A stretch of DNA of 64,000 nt from Chengkuizengella sp. SCS-71B (GCF_040100845.1 NZ_JAZHSH010000001.1:806001-870000), one strand, 5' to 3'. Shown: positions 24,802 through 34,573, counted from the first letter of the stretch. Program-made: numbers and translations. The notes: generated by a model not told the origin, from the sequence alone.

Positions 24802-25872
24802 ATGCAAGAACTTAATCAAATCATCCAAGAAATTAAACCATTAAATGAGGAAGAAATTTTAAAAACATTAAACCATCTAAATCAATTAACTAAACCTCCT
24901 GGAAGTTTGGGGAAACTAGAAGACTTGGCCAAACAACTGTCGGGTATTACAGAACAATTAATACCAGATTTAAGTAAAAAGGCAGTCATAGTGATGGCGG
25001 GAGATCATGGCGTTTGTGAAGAAGGAATTAGTGCATTTCCTCAAGAGGTTACACCTCAAATGGTTTACAATTTTTTAAATGGTGGCGCGGCGATTAATGT
25101 TTTGGCACGACAAGCAGGAGCAGAAGTTTTTTGTGTAGATATTGGTGTGAAAGAATCGCTACAGCATCCTGATCTTATTAGTAAAAAGGTAAAACCGAGT
25201 ACGAATAATATGGCAAAGCAGTCAGCAATGAGTAAAGAAGAAGCTGTACAAGCTATATTAGTTGGTGTCCAAGTAGTGGAGGATTTAGTAGAAAAGGGTT
25301 ATAGATTAATAGCAACTGGGGAAATGGGAATTGGAAATACGACTGCGAGCGCTGCTATTCTAGCTGCATTAACCGAGATTGGTATTGAACAAGCAGTAGG
25401 GAGAGGCACAGGCATTAACGATGAGCAGTGGAATCATAAACAAAGTGTAGTTAAGCAAGCACTTCAAATCAACCGACCTGATCAAAAGGATGCACTTGAT
25501 GTGCTTACAAAAGTAGGAGGTTTAGAAATTGCTGGCTTGGTTGGAGTCATTTTAGGAGCGGCAAAATCTCGTATTCCTGTCATCATTGATGGGTTTATTT
25601 CATCATCTGCAGCATTGATTGCTTACAATTTATGTTCTATAACAGTACAATATATGATTTCTTCACACTTGTCTCAGGAGCAAGGTCACCAGTTCATGTT
25701 GCAAGAGATGGGTTTGACACCGATGTTGCATTTGGATATGAGATTAGGAGAAGGAACGGGCGCTGCTTTATGTTTTCAGTTAGTGGATGCAGCATTAAAT
25801 ATAATGTCTGAAATGGCAACTTTTCAAAGTGCTGGAGTATCTGGTGCAAATGAAGAAACGACCAATCCATGA
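24802..25872 (+). CDS. cobT: Nicotinate-nucleotide--dimethylbenzimidazole phosphoribosyltransferase
   Basis: GTG at 24793 is in frame, but ATG at 24802 is well spaced from AAGAGGTGA. The 356-residue protein has the family features: TKPPGSLGKLEDLAKQ, VIVMAGDHGVCEEG, TGEMGIGNTTASAAIL and LDMRLGEGTGAAL, the last with the catalytic glutamate. It makes alpha-ribazole phosphate from nicotinate mononucleotide and dimethylbenzimidazole for the lower ligand. The stop overlaps the cobU start as ATGA. Confidence 0.93.
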   Translation: MQELNQIIQEIKPLNEEEILKTLNHLNQLTKPPGSLGKLEDLAKQLSGITEQLIPDLSKKAVIVMAGDHGVCEEGISAFPQEVTPQMVYNFLNGGAAINVLARQAGAEVFCVDIGVKESLQHPDLISKKVKPSTNNMAKQSAMSKEEAVQAILVGVQVVEDLVEKGYRLIATGEMGIGNTTASAAILAALTEIGIEQAVGRGTGINDEQWNHKQSVVKQALQINRPDQKDALDVLTKVGGLEIAGLVGVILGAAKSRIPVIIDGFISSSAALIAYNLCSITVQYMISSHLSQEQGHQFMLQEMGLTPMLHLDMRLGEGTGAALCFQLVDAALNIMSEMATFQSAGVSGANEETTNP

Positions 25873-26468
25873 TTATACTAGTTACAGGTGGGGCAAGAAG
25901 TGGTAAGAGCTCTTTTGCAGAAAAATATTCAGCTACGATAGCAAATCATGGAGTGTATATAGCAACCTCCCAAATTTATGACGAAGAGATGAGTAATAGA
26001 ATTGAATTACATAAAACTAGGCGAGAACAAACTGATTTTTCTTGGGAAACGATAGAAGAACCTTATGACATAGATCAATGCTTAGAAACAATGAACAAAA
26101 GTGATTCTAAAAAATTTGTACTTGTAGATTGTTTAACCCTTTGGTTATCTAATTGGTTGTTATGCTTTGAAGATCAACTAAAACAAAATCACTCAGGAAA
26201 AGCTAAAGAAGCAGCAAAAGTGGAATTACAGCAGAAAGTAATTCGAAAAATGGAGATGTTAATCACATCGTTAAAGCAATTTAATGGAGATGTCATTTTA
26301 GTTACAAACGAAGTAGGAGATGGGATTGTTCCTGAATATCCTTTAGGTCGTTTATATAGAGATCTTGCTGGAGTAATGAATCAAAAAATAGCAGAAATTT
26401 GTGATCAAGTATTTTTGGTAACAGTCGGGATTCCAATAGAATTAAAAAGTAGACAGTTCTTATATTGA
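25869..26468 (+). CDS. cobU: Adenosylcobinamide kinase / guanylyltransferase
   Basis: The start overlaps the cobT stop. The 199-residue protein has the Walker A loop LVTGGARSGKSSFAEKY at the N-terminus, FVLVDCLTLWLSNWLL as the Walker B-like segment, ILVTNEVGDGIVPEYPLGRL and YRDLAGVMNQKIAEICDQVF. CobU phosphorylates adenosylcobinamide and then makes adenosylcobinamide-GDP with GTP. The catalytic histidine of the family would lie near residue 50 (IELHKTRRE). Confidence 0.93.
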   Translation: MIILVTGGARSGKSSFAEKYSATIANHGVYIATSQIYDEEMSNRIELHKTRREQTDFSWETIEEPYDIDQCLETMNKSDSKKFVLVDCLTLWLSNWLLCFEDQLKQNHSGKAKEAAKVELQQKVIRKMEMLITSLKQFNGDVILVTNEVGDGIVPEYPLGRLYRDLAGVMNQKIAEICDQVFLVTVGIPIELKSRQFLY

Positions 26469-26483
26469 TTTTTTAAAAGGAGT

Positions 26484-27452
26484 ATGAATAGCGTGTTGTT
26501 TTATTCAATAGAAGAAATCCTTTGGATGTTAGCTGCGGCTATGATGGTTGATTGGATCATCGGTGATCCAAAGTGGTTACCTCATCCAGTGATTTTAATA
26601 GGGCAAATGATTAAAACAATCGAGAATCGTTGGTACGGGAAAAGTAAAAGTTTAGGTATTTGGTTGATTGTTGTTGTATTGTTACTGACTACTATTTCAA
26701 CCTCCATCATCACCTTTGGACTTCAGTTTATCCACCCTTGGTTAGGTTATATTGCAAATGTTTGGCTGATCGCTGCAACCATTGCTATAAAGGGGTTAAA
26801 GGAAGCAGCACTGTTAGTATATACTCCTTTAAAGCATGGGGATTTATCAGATGCGAAAAAATATGTAGGGTACATCGTAGGTAGAGATACAGATCATTTA
26901 TCTGAAGAAGAAATCACAAGAGCTACTGTTGAAACCGTCTCTGAAAACATTGTAGATGCTGTGATTTCCCCTTTATTTTATGCTTTAATGGGTGCCGCTC
27001 CCCTAGCGATGTTGTATCGTGCAACTAACACACTAGATTCAATGGTAGGTTATAAAAATGATAAATATGAACATTATGGTTGGGCTTCTGCGCGATTTGA
27101 TGATCTTTTAAATTGGATACCTGCTAGATTTACAGGTTTTCTTATCGTAGTGGTATCCTTATTTAATAAAAATTTCAATAGTCTAAGGGCATGGAAAGCA
27201 ATTCAACAGTTTGCACATCAACATCCAAGTCCTAACAGTGGTATCCCCGAATCTGCTGTAGCAGGAGCTCTGGGGATTCAATTAGGAGGTAGGAATATGT
27301 ACGAGGGAATCGTAAGTGAACGAGCAAGAATGGGAGTAGCTTTACGTGATCTGAATCGTAATGATATTTTACATTCCATACATATTCTTAACGGAGTGAG
27401 TGTATTATGTGCAGGGGGGATCTTGTGCGGATTATTGTTCAATTATTTATAA
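26484..27452 (+). CDS. cbiB: Adenosylcobinamide-phosphate synthase, membrane protein
   Basis: The protein has about 322 residues and several hydrophobic segments. Family stretches are DWIIGDPKWLPHPVILIGQM, TVETVSENIVDAVISPLFYA, TNTLDSMVGYKNDKYEHYGW and the DDLLNWIPAR segment. CbiB joins aminopropanol phosphate to cobyric acid. ATG at 26484 sits very close to its AAAAGGAG. GTG at 26493 is a possible alternative start. The C-terminus overlaps cobS. Confidence 0.93.
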   Translation: MNSVLFYSIEEILWMLAAAMMVDWIIGDPKWLPHPVILIGQMIKTIENRWYGKSKSLGIWLIVVVLLLTTISTSIITFGLQFIHPWLGYIANVWLIAATIAIKGLKEAALLVYTPLKHGDLSDAKKYVGYIVGRDTDHLSEEEITRATVETVSENIVDAVISPLFYALMGAAPLAMLYRATNTLDSMVGYKNDKYEHYGWASARFDDLLNWIPARFTGFLIVVVSLFNKNFNSLRAWKAIQQFAHQHPSPNSGIPESAVAGALGIQLGGRNMYEGIVSERARMGVALRDLNRNDILHSIHILNGVSVLCAGGILCGLLFNYL

Positions 27453-28252
27453 GCTGGTTTCAAGCTTTTATATGTGCTCTACAATTTTTAACTAGATTCC
27501 CGATTCCTATAAATGTTCCTTACGAACGCAATATCATTCAAAAAAGTGTTGTTTTTTATCCCTTTGCTGGATTTATTATTGGGTTGCTTTTGTGGTTTAT
27601 ATCTTATGTTGTTCCTAGTGTATTACCTTCTGCTCCTTCAGCAGTATTGATATGTATAATTTGGTTGGTCAGTTCTGGTGGACTACATATGGATGGTTTA
27701 ATGGATACAGCGGATGGCATATTAAGTTATCGTTCAAAGAATAAAATGTTGGAGATCATGAAAGATAGTCGAGTTGGAGCCATGGGTGTAATTGTTTGTG
27801 TATGTTATCTTATTTTCAAAATGACACTTCTATTTTCTTTATTAGAAAATGAACAACACACCTCTATATTAAGTTATATTTTATTCATCCCGATTTGGAG
27901 CCGTTTGATGATGGTTCTAGCTGCAAAATGGTATCCATATGCTAGACAAGAAAAAGGTTTTGGCACTGATGTGAGCCGTATTCCTTTTGTTTATGCTGTT
28001 TTATCTATGATCAACGCTCTGGTTATTTCTCTCATAATGTACAACTTCCTACCTATACATGATTCTTGGACAGAAGTCCTCATATTGATAATAGTACTGA
28101 TTTTAATATCTACAATCACGATGTGGGTTATATCTCATGCATTGTACCAAAAGTTAGGTGGATTAACAGGAGATACATACGGGGCGATCAATGAATTGGT
28201 TGAAGTAGTACTTTTAATGAGTCTTGTGATTTACGCAGAAAAACTAATGTAA
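27425..28252 (+). CDS. cobS: Adenosylcobinamide-GDP ribazoletransferase (cobalamin synthase)
   Basis: The frame runs from 27407, but GTG at 27425 follows AGGGGGGATCTT and is the better start. The protein then has about 275 residues. It has several membrane segments and the family motif LQFLTRFPIPINVPY. SSGGLHMDGLMDTADGILSY supplies the conserved aspartates that bind magnesium. CobS joins alpha-ribazole (phosphate) to adenosylcobinamide-GDP. It overlaps the end of cbiB by 28 bases, which suggests translational coupling. Confidence 0.9.
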   Translation: MRIIVQLFISWFQAFICALQFLTRFPIPINVPYERNIIQKSVVFYPFAGFIIGLLLWFISYVVPSVLPSAPSAVLICIIWLVSSGGLHMDGLMDTADGILSYRSKNKMLEIMKDSRVGAMGVIVCVCYLIFKMTLLFSLLENEQHTSILSYILFIPIWSRLMMVLAAKWYPYARQEKGFGTDVSRIPFVYAVLSMINALVISLIMYNFLPIHDSWTEVLILIIVLILISTITMWVISHALYQKLGGLTGDTYGAINELVEVVLLMSLVIYAEKLM

Positions 28253-28320
28253 TAGAAGAAGATTGAAATAAAATCTGCTACAGAGATAAGGATTGTCGCA
28301 GGACATAAAGAGGAGGAGAA

Positions 28321-29391
28321 ATGATGTTGGAACAATACGGACATGGCGGGGATTTAGTTACGGCAGCAGAAACTTATGGATATGCAAAAGAACAATTTAT
28401 TGATTTTAGTTCTAACATGAATCCTTGGGGGTGTCCGACTTCTGTAGAAAGCATTTTAACAGAAACTTGGAAGGAGCTTGTTCATTATCCTGACCCTGCA
28501 GTAAGAAAGCTTCGTCAAACGATCTCAGATTTCTATGATGTCCCTGTAGAAAGTATATTAGTAGGGAACGGAGCGGCAGAGCTGATAGATTTAACGATTC
28601 GTGCCATCGTTCCAAAAGTAACCGCTTTGGCAAGACCATGCTTTTCTGAGTATGAGGAAGCGATTTCAAAGATAAATAGGGAAACGTTTGATATTTATTT
28701 AAAAGAAAATAATGAATTTGAACTGCAAGAATCTGATATTCAATATGCAGCAAATTATTGTGATCTTTTCTTTTTAGGACATCCAAACAATCCAACAGGG
28801 AGATTAATTTCTCAGTCTGTTTTACAACTTTTATTAAATTTGAATCACCCGATTGTGTTAGATGAGGCTTTTATTGATTTTGTACCAGAAGAAAAACAAG
28901 TCAGTTTAATGAACCAAGCTTATCAAAGTAATAACCTCTTTGTCATTCGCTCCATGACCAAATTTTTTGCCGTTCCAGGAATACGTTTAGGGTTCATGAT
29001 TGCACATCCAGAGTGGATTGAGAAAATCAAATCCTTACAAGTTCAGTGGAGTGTGAATACATTGGCACAATCTATTGGTATTTCTGTATTGCAAGATCAT
29101 CCTTATATAGAAAAAACAAAAAACTGGCTTCTTCAAGAGAGATTATGGTTTACTAATCAATTATCTGGTTTAGATATAAAAGTTTATCCAAGTGATACGA
29201 ATTACTTGTTAATACAACTCCCCCCTTTAAACGATGTGAAACAGTTACAGGAAAAATTAGCTCACAGAGGGGTTTTGGTTCGGGACGCATCTTTATTTAA
29301 AGGGCTAAATTCTACTTTTTGTAGAATCGCTATTCGTTTACGAGAACACAATGAGAGGTTTATATCTGAGATCAAGCAGGTGTTATTATGA
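28321..29391 (+). CDS. cobD: Threonine-phosphate decarboxylase (aminopropanol phosphate supply)
   Basis: The 356-residue class I/II PLP enzyme begins MMLEQYGHGGDLVTAAETYG, the typical CobD opening, followed by DFSSNMNPWGCP. LGHPNNPTGRLIS and IVLDEAFIDFVPEE are PLP-site loops. RSMTKFFAVPGIRLGFMIAH carries the lysine that binds PLP. It decarboxylates L-threonine O-3-phosphate to give the aminopropanol phosphate used by CbiB. The resemblance to HisC is expected, but the context favours CobD. A 68-base gap precedes it, and its stop overlaps the cobyric acid synthase start as ATGA. Confidence 0.88.
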   Translation: MMLEQYGHGGDLVTAAETYGYAKEQFIDFSSNMNPWGCPTSVESILTETWKELVHYPDPAVRKLRQTISDFYDVPVESILVGNGAAELIDLTIRAIVPKVTALARPCFSEYEEAISKINRETFDIYLKENNEFELQESDIQYAANYCDLFFLGHPNNPTGRLISQSVLQLLLNLNHPIVLDEAFIDFVPEEKQVSLMNQAYQSNNLFVIRSMTKFFAVPGIRLGFMIAHPEWIEKIKSLQVQWSVNTLAQSIGISVLQDHPYIEKTKNWLLQERLWFTNQLSGLDIKVYPSDTNYLLIQLPPLNDVKQLQEKLAHRGVLVRDASLFKGLNSTFCRIAIRLREHNERFISEIKQVLL

Positions 29392-30944
29392 AAAAATTAG
29401 CAAATACGATCATGCTTCAGGGAACAGCGTCAGATGTAGGGAAAAGTATAATCACAACTGCCTTATGTCGGATCTTTTATCAAGATGGGAACAAGGTGGC
29501 ACCTTATAAATCGCAAAATATGTCTCTAAATTCTTATGTAACCCTAGATGGGAAAGAAATAGGTCGTGCACAAGGAATGCAGGCTGATGCATGTTACACA
29601 GTAGCTACGACAGACATGAATCCGATTTTGTTAAAACCTAAACAAGATATGGTGTCACAGGTTGTTGTTCATGGCAAACCTTATAAGGATTTAGATGCAA
29701 GAAGTTATCGAGAACAATATTTACATACTGCTGAAGGTATTGTGAAAGATTCTTTGCATAGATTACGTGAAAAATATGATTTGATAACGATTGAAGGGGC
29801 AGGTAGTCCTGCTGAGGTGAACTTAAAAGATCGAGATATCGTAAATATGAGATTAGCTAAGTGGGCAGATGCCCCAGTTATTCTTGTAGCAGATATTGAC
29901 CGTGGGGGAGTTTTTGCATCCATAGTCGGTACATTGGAGATCTTAACGCCTGAGGAAAGAAATAGAGTGAGCGGATTTATCATTAATAAATTCCGTGGAG
30001 ATATTTCACTTTTGCAATCTGGAATTGATTGGTTAGAAAATAAAACTAATAAACCTGTACTAGGTGTTATTCCATATCTTCATCATCTAGGTCTTGAAGA
30101 CGAAGATGGTGCTTCATTGGATATGAAAATAAAATCTACCCAAAAACTAGAAGACCAGCTTGATGTTGTTGTCATCAAATTGCCTAGAATCTCTAATTTC
30201 ACAGATTTTGATCCATTACTTGAAGAATCAGACGTTCATTTAAGGTATATAGAACATTTAGATGACTGGGGTACTCCAGATCTAGTGATTATTCCGGGCA
30301 GCAAAAACACTTTACAGGATTTACTATATCTACGTGAAACAGGAATAGAGGAAAAACTGACCGAATATGTAAAACAAGGTGGTTTTTTATTAGGTATCTG
30401 TGCAGGATATCAAATGATGGGAGAAAAATTATTAGATCCGCATCACTTTGAATCAGATGTCTCAGAATTGAATGGTATGGGTTTATTTCCCACTGAAACA
30501 ACATTTATTCAAAATAAACGAACGGAAAGAGTGGAAGGGACTACCCTATTACATTTTAACGATCAGATTCATTTTAAACATTCAGATCCTATTAAAATTG
30601 AAGGATACGAAATCCATATGGGGACCACACTATTTTTACAACCTGTTCAGCATGCTTTCCAAATTCGTCTAGCTGGTAATTATGAGCATTCATTTCATAA
30701 TGATGGTGTTGTATCAGACAATGGCAAGGTGATCGGCACCTACATTCATGGCATATTAGATAATGATGTTTTTCGTAGAAATTGGTTAAACAATGTAAGG
30801 ATTCATAAAGGCTGGACTGAATTAAAAGAAACGATTTCTTACAAAAATAAACGGGAAGAAGCTTTTGATCGACTTGCAGATCATGTTAGACTTTATTTAA
30901 ATATGGAAAAGGTTTATCAAATTATTGAGGAGGGGATCAAATGA
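29388..30944 (+). CDS. cbiP: Cobyric acid synthase
   Basis: The 518-residue protein is an amidotransferase. Residues 1-240 form the ATP-dependent amidoligase: MLQGTASDVGKSIITTALCR, PYKSQNMSLNSYVTLDGKEI and GRAQGMQADACYT. Residues about 255-460 hold the glutaminase-like domain with FLLGICAGYQMMGEKLL (the cysteine nucleophile) and GTYIHGILDN (the histidine). It amidates the side chains at positions b, d, e and g of the corrin. It is also called CobQ. The stop overlaps the next start. Confidence 0.93.
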   Translation: MKKLANTIMLQGTASDVGKSIITTALCRIFYQDGNKVAPYKSQNMSLNSYVTLDGKEIGRAQGMQADACYTVATTDMNPILLKPKQDMVSQVVVHGKPYKDLDARSYREQYLHTAEGIVKDSLHRLREKYDLITIEGAGSPAEVNLKDRDIVNMRLAKWADAPVILVADIDRGGVFASIVGTLEILTPEERNRVSGFIINKFRGDISLLQSGIDWLENKTNKPVLGVIPYLHHLGLEDEDGASLDMKIKSTQKLEDQLDVVVIKLPRISNFTDFDPLLEESDVHLRYIEHLDDWGTPDLVIIPGSKNTLQDLLYLRETGIEEKLTEYVKQGGFLLGICAGYQMMGEKLLDPHHFESDVSELNGMGLFPTETTFIQNKRTERVEGTTLLHFNDQIHFKHSDPIKIEGYEIHMGTTLFLQPVQHAFQIRLAGNYEHSFHNDGVVSDNGKVIGTYIHGILDNDVFRRNWLNNVRIHKGWTELKETISYKNKREEAFDRLADHVRLYLNMEKVYQIIEEGIK

Positions 30945-31510
30945 ACATTTATACAAGAACAGGTGATGAAGGGAAAACAAGTGTCATTGGCGGCAGAGTA
31001 GACAAGGATAATATTAGAGTAGAAGCTTATGGAACAGTGGATGAGTTGAACTGCTTTGTGGGCAGTGCGATTAGTTTAATGAAGGAAGAAAAATATCCAG
31101 ACATGATACCTCATCTGCTACAAATACAGCATGAATTGTTTGACTGTGCTTCTGATTTAGCTATTTACAAACCCGGTATTCGTGAGTTTAAAGTGAAAAA
31201 AGAGATGGTGGATCAGTTGGAAAAGTGGATTGATCTGTACGATGAAGAAACTGAGGATATTAAAAGATTTATTCTCCCTGGGGGAAGTCAAGTTTCATCT
31301 TCATTGCATGTATGCCGCACCGTATGTCGTAGAGCAGAACGTCGTGTAGTAACGTTAGCAAAAGAACAAGAGATTAATCATGAAGTACGCAAATATTTAA
31401 ATCGGCTTTCAGATTTGTTTTTTACGGTTGCAAGAACAGCTAATGTTCGTGAAGATTTATCTGATGTAGAATATATTCGCAGCGCAGAGGTGTTCCGTAA
31501 GAGAAAATGA
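30941..31510 (+). CDS. pduO: PduO-type cob(I)alamin adenosyltransferase
   Basis: The 189-residue protein reads MNIYTRTGDEGKTSVIGGRV, the ATP-binding opening of the PduO family. It continues with VEAYGTVDELNCFVGSAISL, RFILPGGSQVSSSLHVCRTV and CRRAERRVVTLAKEQ, with the conserved arginines and glutamate. It attaches the adenosyl group to cob(I)inamide or cob(I)alamin. The start overlaps the cobyric acid synthase stop and the stop overlaps the following gene, each as ATGA. A human MMAB-like length is normal. Confidence 0.92.
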   Translation: MNIYTRTGDEGKTSVIGGRVDKDNIRVEAYGTVDELNCFVGSAISLMKEEKYPDMIPHLLQIQHELFDCASDLAIYKPGIREFKVKKEMVDQLEKWIDLYDEETEDIKRFILPGGSQVSSSLHVCRTVCRRAERRVVTLAKEQEINHEVRKYLNRLSDLFFTVARTANVREDLSDVEYIRSAEVFRKRK

Positions 31511-32415
31511 ATTATTATAAACCGATTGCATATATCGTTCAACCTGATGAACATGGTTGGATCTTAAAAAGTGTGTTAAGAGAAAAGCTGAACATTTCAC
31601 GCAGATTATTGTCACGCATCAAACTTACTGAAAAAGGTGTGACGGTGAATGGAAAAAGGGAATTCATAAACATAAGAGTAAATACTGGAGACCTTATAGA
31701 AATACATTTGGAACAGGAAACATCCCAATATATAGAACCACAGAACATTCCTTTAAACATAATATATGAGGATGACTTTTTATTAATTTTAAATAAACAA
31801 GCAGGAATCATTGTACACCCAACACATGGACATAAAGCAAATACATTGGCAAACGGAGTAGTTTATCACTGGATGCAAAAGAATGAGAATTATCGCTTTA
31901 GACCGATTCATAGGTTGGATGAAGAGACTTCAGGTGTACTCGCTATCGCGAAAAATCCATATGTACACCAGCAAATCTCTGAACAAATGATTCATAATCA
32001 GGTGAAAAAAGAGTATGTTGCCATAGTAAGTGGTCATTTACCTGACTTAAAAGGCACAGTTAATGCCCCTATCGATAGAGATTCTGAACAGCCGCATCTT
32101 AGAATTGTGACAGATCATGGCTATCCAGCTGTTACTTATTATAAGGTGGAAGAAGAGTATGAATCAGCTTCTATGGTTCGATTATGGTTGGAAACGGGGC
32201 GTACGCACCAGATTAGAGTGCATATGAAACATCTAGGCTGTCCTTTAGTAGGAGATAAAATGTATGGGGAAGGAAACGAAGGATCTAAAATGGATCGACA
32301 AGCTTTACATGCTGCAAAACTAGCATTTTACCATCCAAATACCAGGAAGTATGTAGAATTTACTGCATCACTGCCAAAAGATATGAAGAGTGAGATAGAG
32401 CATTTGAAGCTATAA
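31507..32415 (+). CDS. RluA family pseudouridine synthase
   Basis: The 302-residue protein has an N-terminal S4-like RNA-binding segment (SRRLLSRIKLTEKGVTVNGK) and a catalytic domain with RFRPIHRLDEETSGVLAIAK, containing the HRLDxxTSG motif and its aspartate. Later motifs are VRLWLETGRTHQIRVHMKHL and CPLVGDKMYG. It would isomerise uridine in rRNA or tRNA. Its start overlaps the adenosyltransferase stop by four bases, so it rides with the cobalamin operon, but it has no known function in that pathway. Confidence 0.9.
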   Translation: MNYYKPIAYIVQPDEHGWILKSVLREKLNISRRLLSRIKLTEKGVTVNGKREFINIRVNTGDLIEIHLEQETSQYIEPQNIPLNIIYEDDFLLILNKQAGIIVHPTHGHKANTLANGVVYHWMQKNENYRFRPIHRLDEETSGVLAIAKNPYVHQQISEQMIHNQVKKEYVAIVSGHLPDLKGTVNAPIDRDSEQPHLRIVTDHGYPAVTYYKVEEEYESASMVRLWLETGRTHQIRVHMKHLGCPLVGDKMYGEGNEGSKMDRQALHAAKLAFYHPNTRKYVEFTASLPKDMKSEIEHLKL

Positions 32416-32482
32416 ACATCAATTGTTTATCATGTGGAATCCATCCTTCTTTTCTCAACCGTAGTTCAAAAAGGAGCAAAAA

Positions 32483-34228
32483 ATGAAGTTAATTGAACAT
32501 TATCTAATTCTATATACAGCCCATAAAAATCAAAAAAATGGCGTTAATATCGAAACAACAATGAGTGAAATTATGGATATTCTTAGTTGTGGTCGGGCAA
32601 ATGCAAGGGGGGTACTCAGCCAATTAAAAGAACAAGGCTGGATACAGTGGAATCCAGGACGTGGACGAGGTAACAGATCTACTATCAATTTTCAACTTTC
32701 TTTGGTGGATGGAATCAAGAGATATGCATCCGGACAATTAGTACACGATTTCAAAGGAGGGATGGAATTTCTCCACTCGTTATCCATTCCTACACAAATT
32801 CACAGTATTTTAGGAGAGTATCTTAAAGAATGGTTTGGTTTACAAACCGAGGGGGAGAAAGAGGCTGAGCACATATTACGTCTTCCTATTCATAGAGATC
32901 TCATTTCGTTAGATCCAGCGCGAGTTTTTACAGCATTTGAATACCATTTTGTAGGTCAGGTTTATGATACTCTGCTTCGTGTTGATTTCAATACAAAACA
33001 AATACATCCTCATCTTGCTCTAGGCTGGGATACTTCAGATGATCAGGAGTGGACTTTTTATTTGCGTAAAGGTGCTCGTTTTCATCATGGCAGGTCCTTA
33101 ACAGCAGAAGATGTGGTGTATACATTTCAACGTCTTCTTGATTCTAAAACAAGTTTCTTCTATTGGCTTGGTCGCTATGTGAACAAGATTGAATCATCAG
33201 GAGAAGATACCGTGATTTTTTATTTCAATCGACCCTTTCCTTTTTTTCCAAATATTTTATGCTCGCATCACGCTTCTATCGTTCCATACGATGTGGATAT
33301 GCAACAACAAATTATTGGAACTGGCCCTTTTTTAGTGCAATCATTTTCTAAAGAGAAATTGATATTGGAAGCTTTTGATCATTATTTTAAGGAACGAGCT
33401 TGGTTGGATCGAGTAGAGGTTTTTTGTTTGCCTGAGGAACTGCAAAGTAGATTTCTTTATAAGATGATGCCTGAAAATATAGATTCAATGGAGGTTCCAG
33501 ATAAACCAATTACGCAGCATATCATCCGTACACAAATACTTATTTTTCAAACAAAAAAAAGAGGTCCGCAGCAACACCCGGCATTTCGACGTGCAATTTA
33601 CTTTGCTATTGATCGAGACATGATGATTGATGAATTAAATATAGAGGATGTTTATGCTACAGACAGTTTTATAACTAACCAAAATAAAAAAAGATTTCCT
33701 TCCTATACACTATCAGAAGCTCGGGAAGCGCTCAAAGAAAGTGGTTATTCTGGTGAAACATTAACGATGCTCATCCCTCCCAATCAGTGGAGGAAGAACG
33801 CACTTTGGATTCAGTCCCGATGTAATCAAATTGGCGTATCACTAAAGCTCCAGCCTCTTGACCTTAAAAAGACACTTCAGAAGGAATTTTTCCGTCAAGC
33901 TGATCTTATCTTGATAGACGTTTCGTTTTATGGTGATTCAGAAATTAATTTAATAGAACCATTTGGTAATAACAGCTTCCATCGTCAATTGTTCACTTTA
34001 CAAGAGAATCAGCAAATGGATAGGTTTATAGATCGATTTGTTAGTGAAAAATCAAAAAGTAAACGTTTTACCATATGGAACGAATTCGAAGATTGGTTTC
34101 GTAAGGAAAATCTCTTTCTTTTTTTGTTCCATTTGAAAGAAGAATCGGCTTATTCAAGTTCACTTCAAGGGTACAAATTTGGACCTTTTGGGTTGGCTGA
34201 TTTTCATAATCTTTGGATCAAGGTTTAA
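32483..34228 (+). CDS. SgrR-like regulator with oligopeptide-type solute-binding domain (copy 2)
   Basis: The 581-residue protein starts at ATG with AAAAAGGAGC upstream and opens with the same MKLIEHYLIL as its paralogues. The winged helix spans residues about 1-110 (IMDILSCGRANARGVLSQLK and NPGRGRGNRSTINFQL). An SBP_bac_5 domain follows, with RDLISLDPARVFTAFEYHFV and HPAFRRAIYFAIDRDMMID. There is no signal peptide. It follows the cobalamin operon by 67 bases in the same direction, but it is probably part of the cassette with precursor C, which faces it tail to tail. It is most like copy 3 by eye. Confidence 0.85.
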   Translation: MKLIEHYLILYTAHKNQKNGVNIETTMSEIMDILSCGRANARGVLSQLKEQGWIQWNPGRGRGNRSTINFQLSLVDGIKRYASGQLVHDFKGGMEFLHSLSIPTQIHSILGEYLKEWFGLQTEGEKEAEHILRLPIHRDLISLDPARVFTAFEYHFVGQVYDTLLRVDFNTKQIHPHLALGWDTSDDQEWTFYLRKGARFHHGRSLTAEDVVYTFQRLLDSKTSFFYWLGRYVNKIESSGEDTVIFYFNRPFPFFPNILCSHHASIVPYDVDMQQQIIGTGPFLVQSFSKEKLILEAFDHYFKERAWLDRVEVFCLPEELQSRFLYKMMPENIDSMEVPDKPITQHIIRTQILIFQTKKRGPQQHPAFRRAIYFAIDRDMMIDELNIEDVYATDSFITNQNKKRFPSYTLSEAREALKESGYSGETLTMLIPPNQWRKNALWIQSRCNQIGVSLKLQPLDLKKTLQKEFFRQADLILIDVSFYGDSEINLIEPFGNNSFHRQLFTLQENQQMDRFIDRFVSEKSKSKRFTIWNEFEDWFRKENLFLFLFHLKEESAYSSSLQGYKFGPFGLADFHNLWIKV

Positions 34229-34235
34229 TTCATGT

Positions 34236-34260
34236 AAAAACGGTCAAAAAGACCGTTTTT
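34236..34260. terminator. Bidirectional terminator between SgrR-like copy 2 and precursor C
   Basis: AAAAACGGTC and GACCGTTTTT form a perfect 10-base-pair stem with a 5-base loop. The T runs on both strands suit termination of both convergent genes. Confidence 0.85.
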
Positions 34261-34299
34261 CATTACTTTTCTCTCTCATTATGAGGATGATAGAATAAT

Positions 34300-34410
34300 C
34301 TATTTTTTTTCTTTTACATGTGGCATGGTGAAGGTATTTGTAGCCGGCATCATATTTTTTTCACTACTTTTTTTTGCTTCCAATTGTTGAAGCGCTAATA
34401 CTTGATTCAT
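34300..34410 (-). CDS. Class III lanthipeptide-like precursor peptide C (orphan)
   Basis: On the minus strand ATG at 34410 follows AAAGGAGGTGATTCTTT. It encodes 36 residues beginning MNQVLALQQLEAKKSSEKN. The leader matches precursors A and B almost exactly. The C-terminal part, MMPATNTFTMPHVKEKK, shares NTxTxPxVKxK with precursor B. It has four Ser/Thr in its second half but no cysteine. No LanKC is adjacent. The only one in view lies about 15 kb away, so modification in trans is the simplest idea. The gene is tail to tail with SgrR-like copy 2. Confidence 0.75.
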   Translation of the reverse strand: MNQVLALQQLEAKKSSEKNMMPATNTFTMPHVKEKK

Positions 34411-34573
34411 AAAGAATCACCTCCTTTCAATATATACGTATTCCCTTTATTTCAGACTCTCTTCGTCTTCAACAACTACTTTCTTAAGTTTATTATAGAT
34501 GGTATAGATACAAATGTTAAATATACAGTGGTTAGATCCGTAATTTCGATCAAGAAGAAGAATTGAATGTAGG

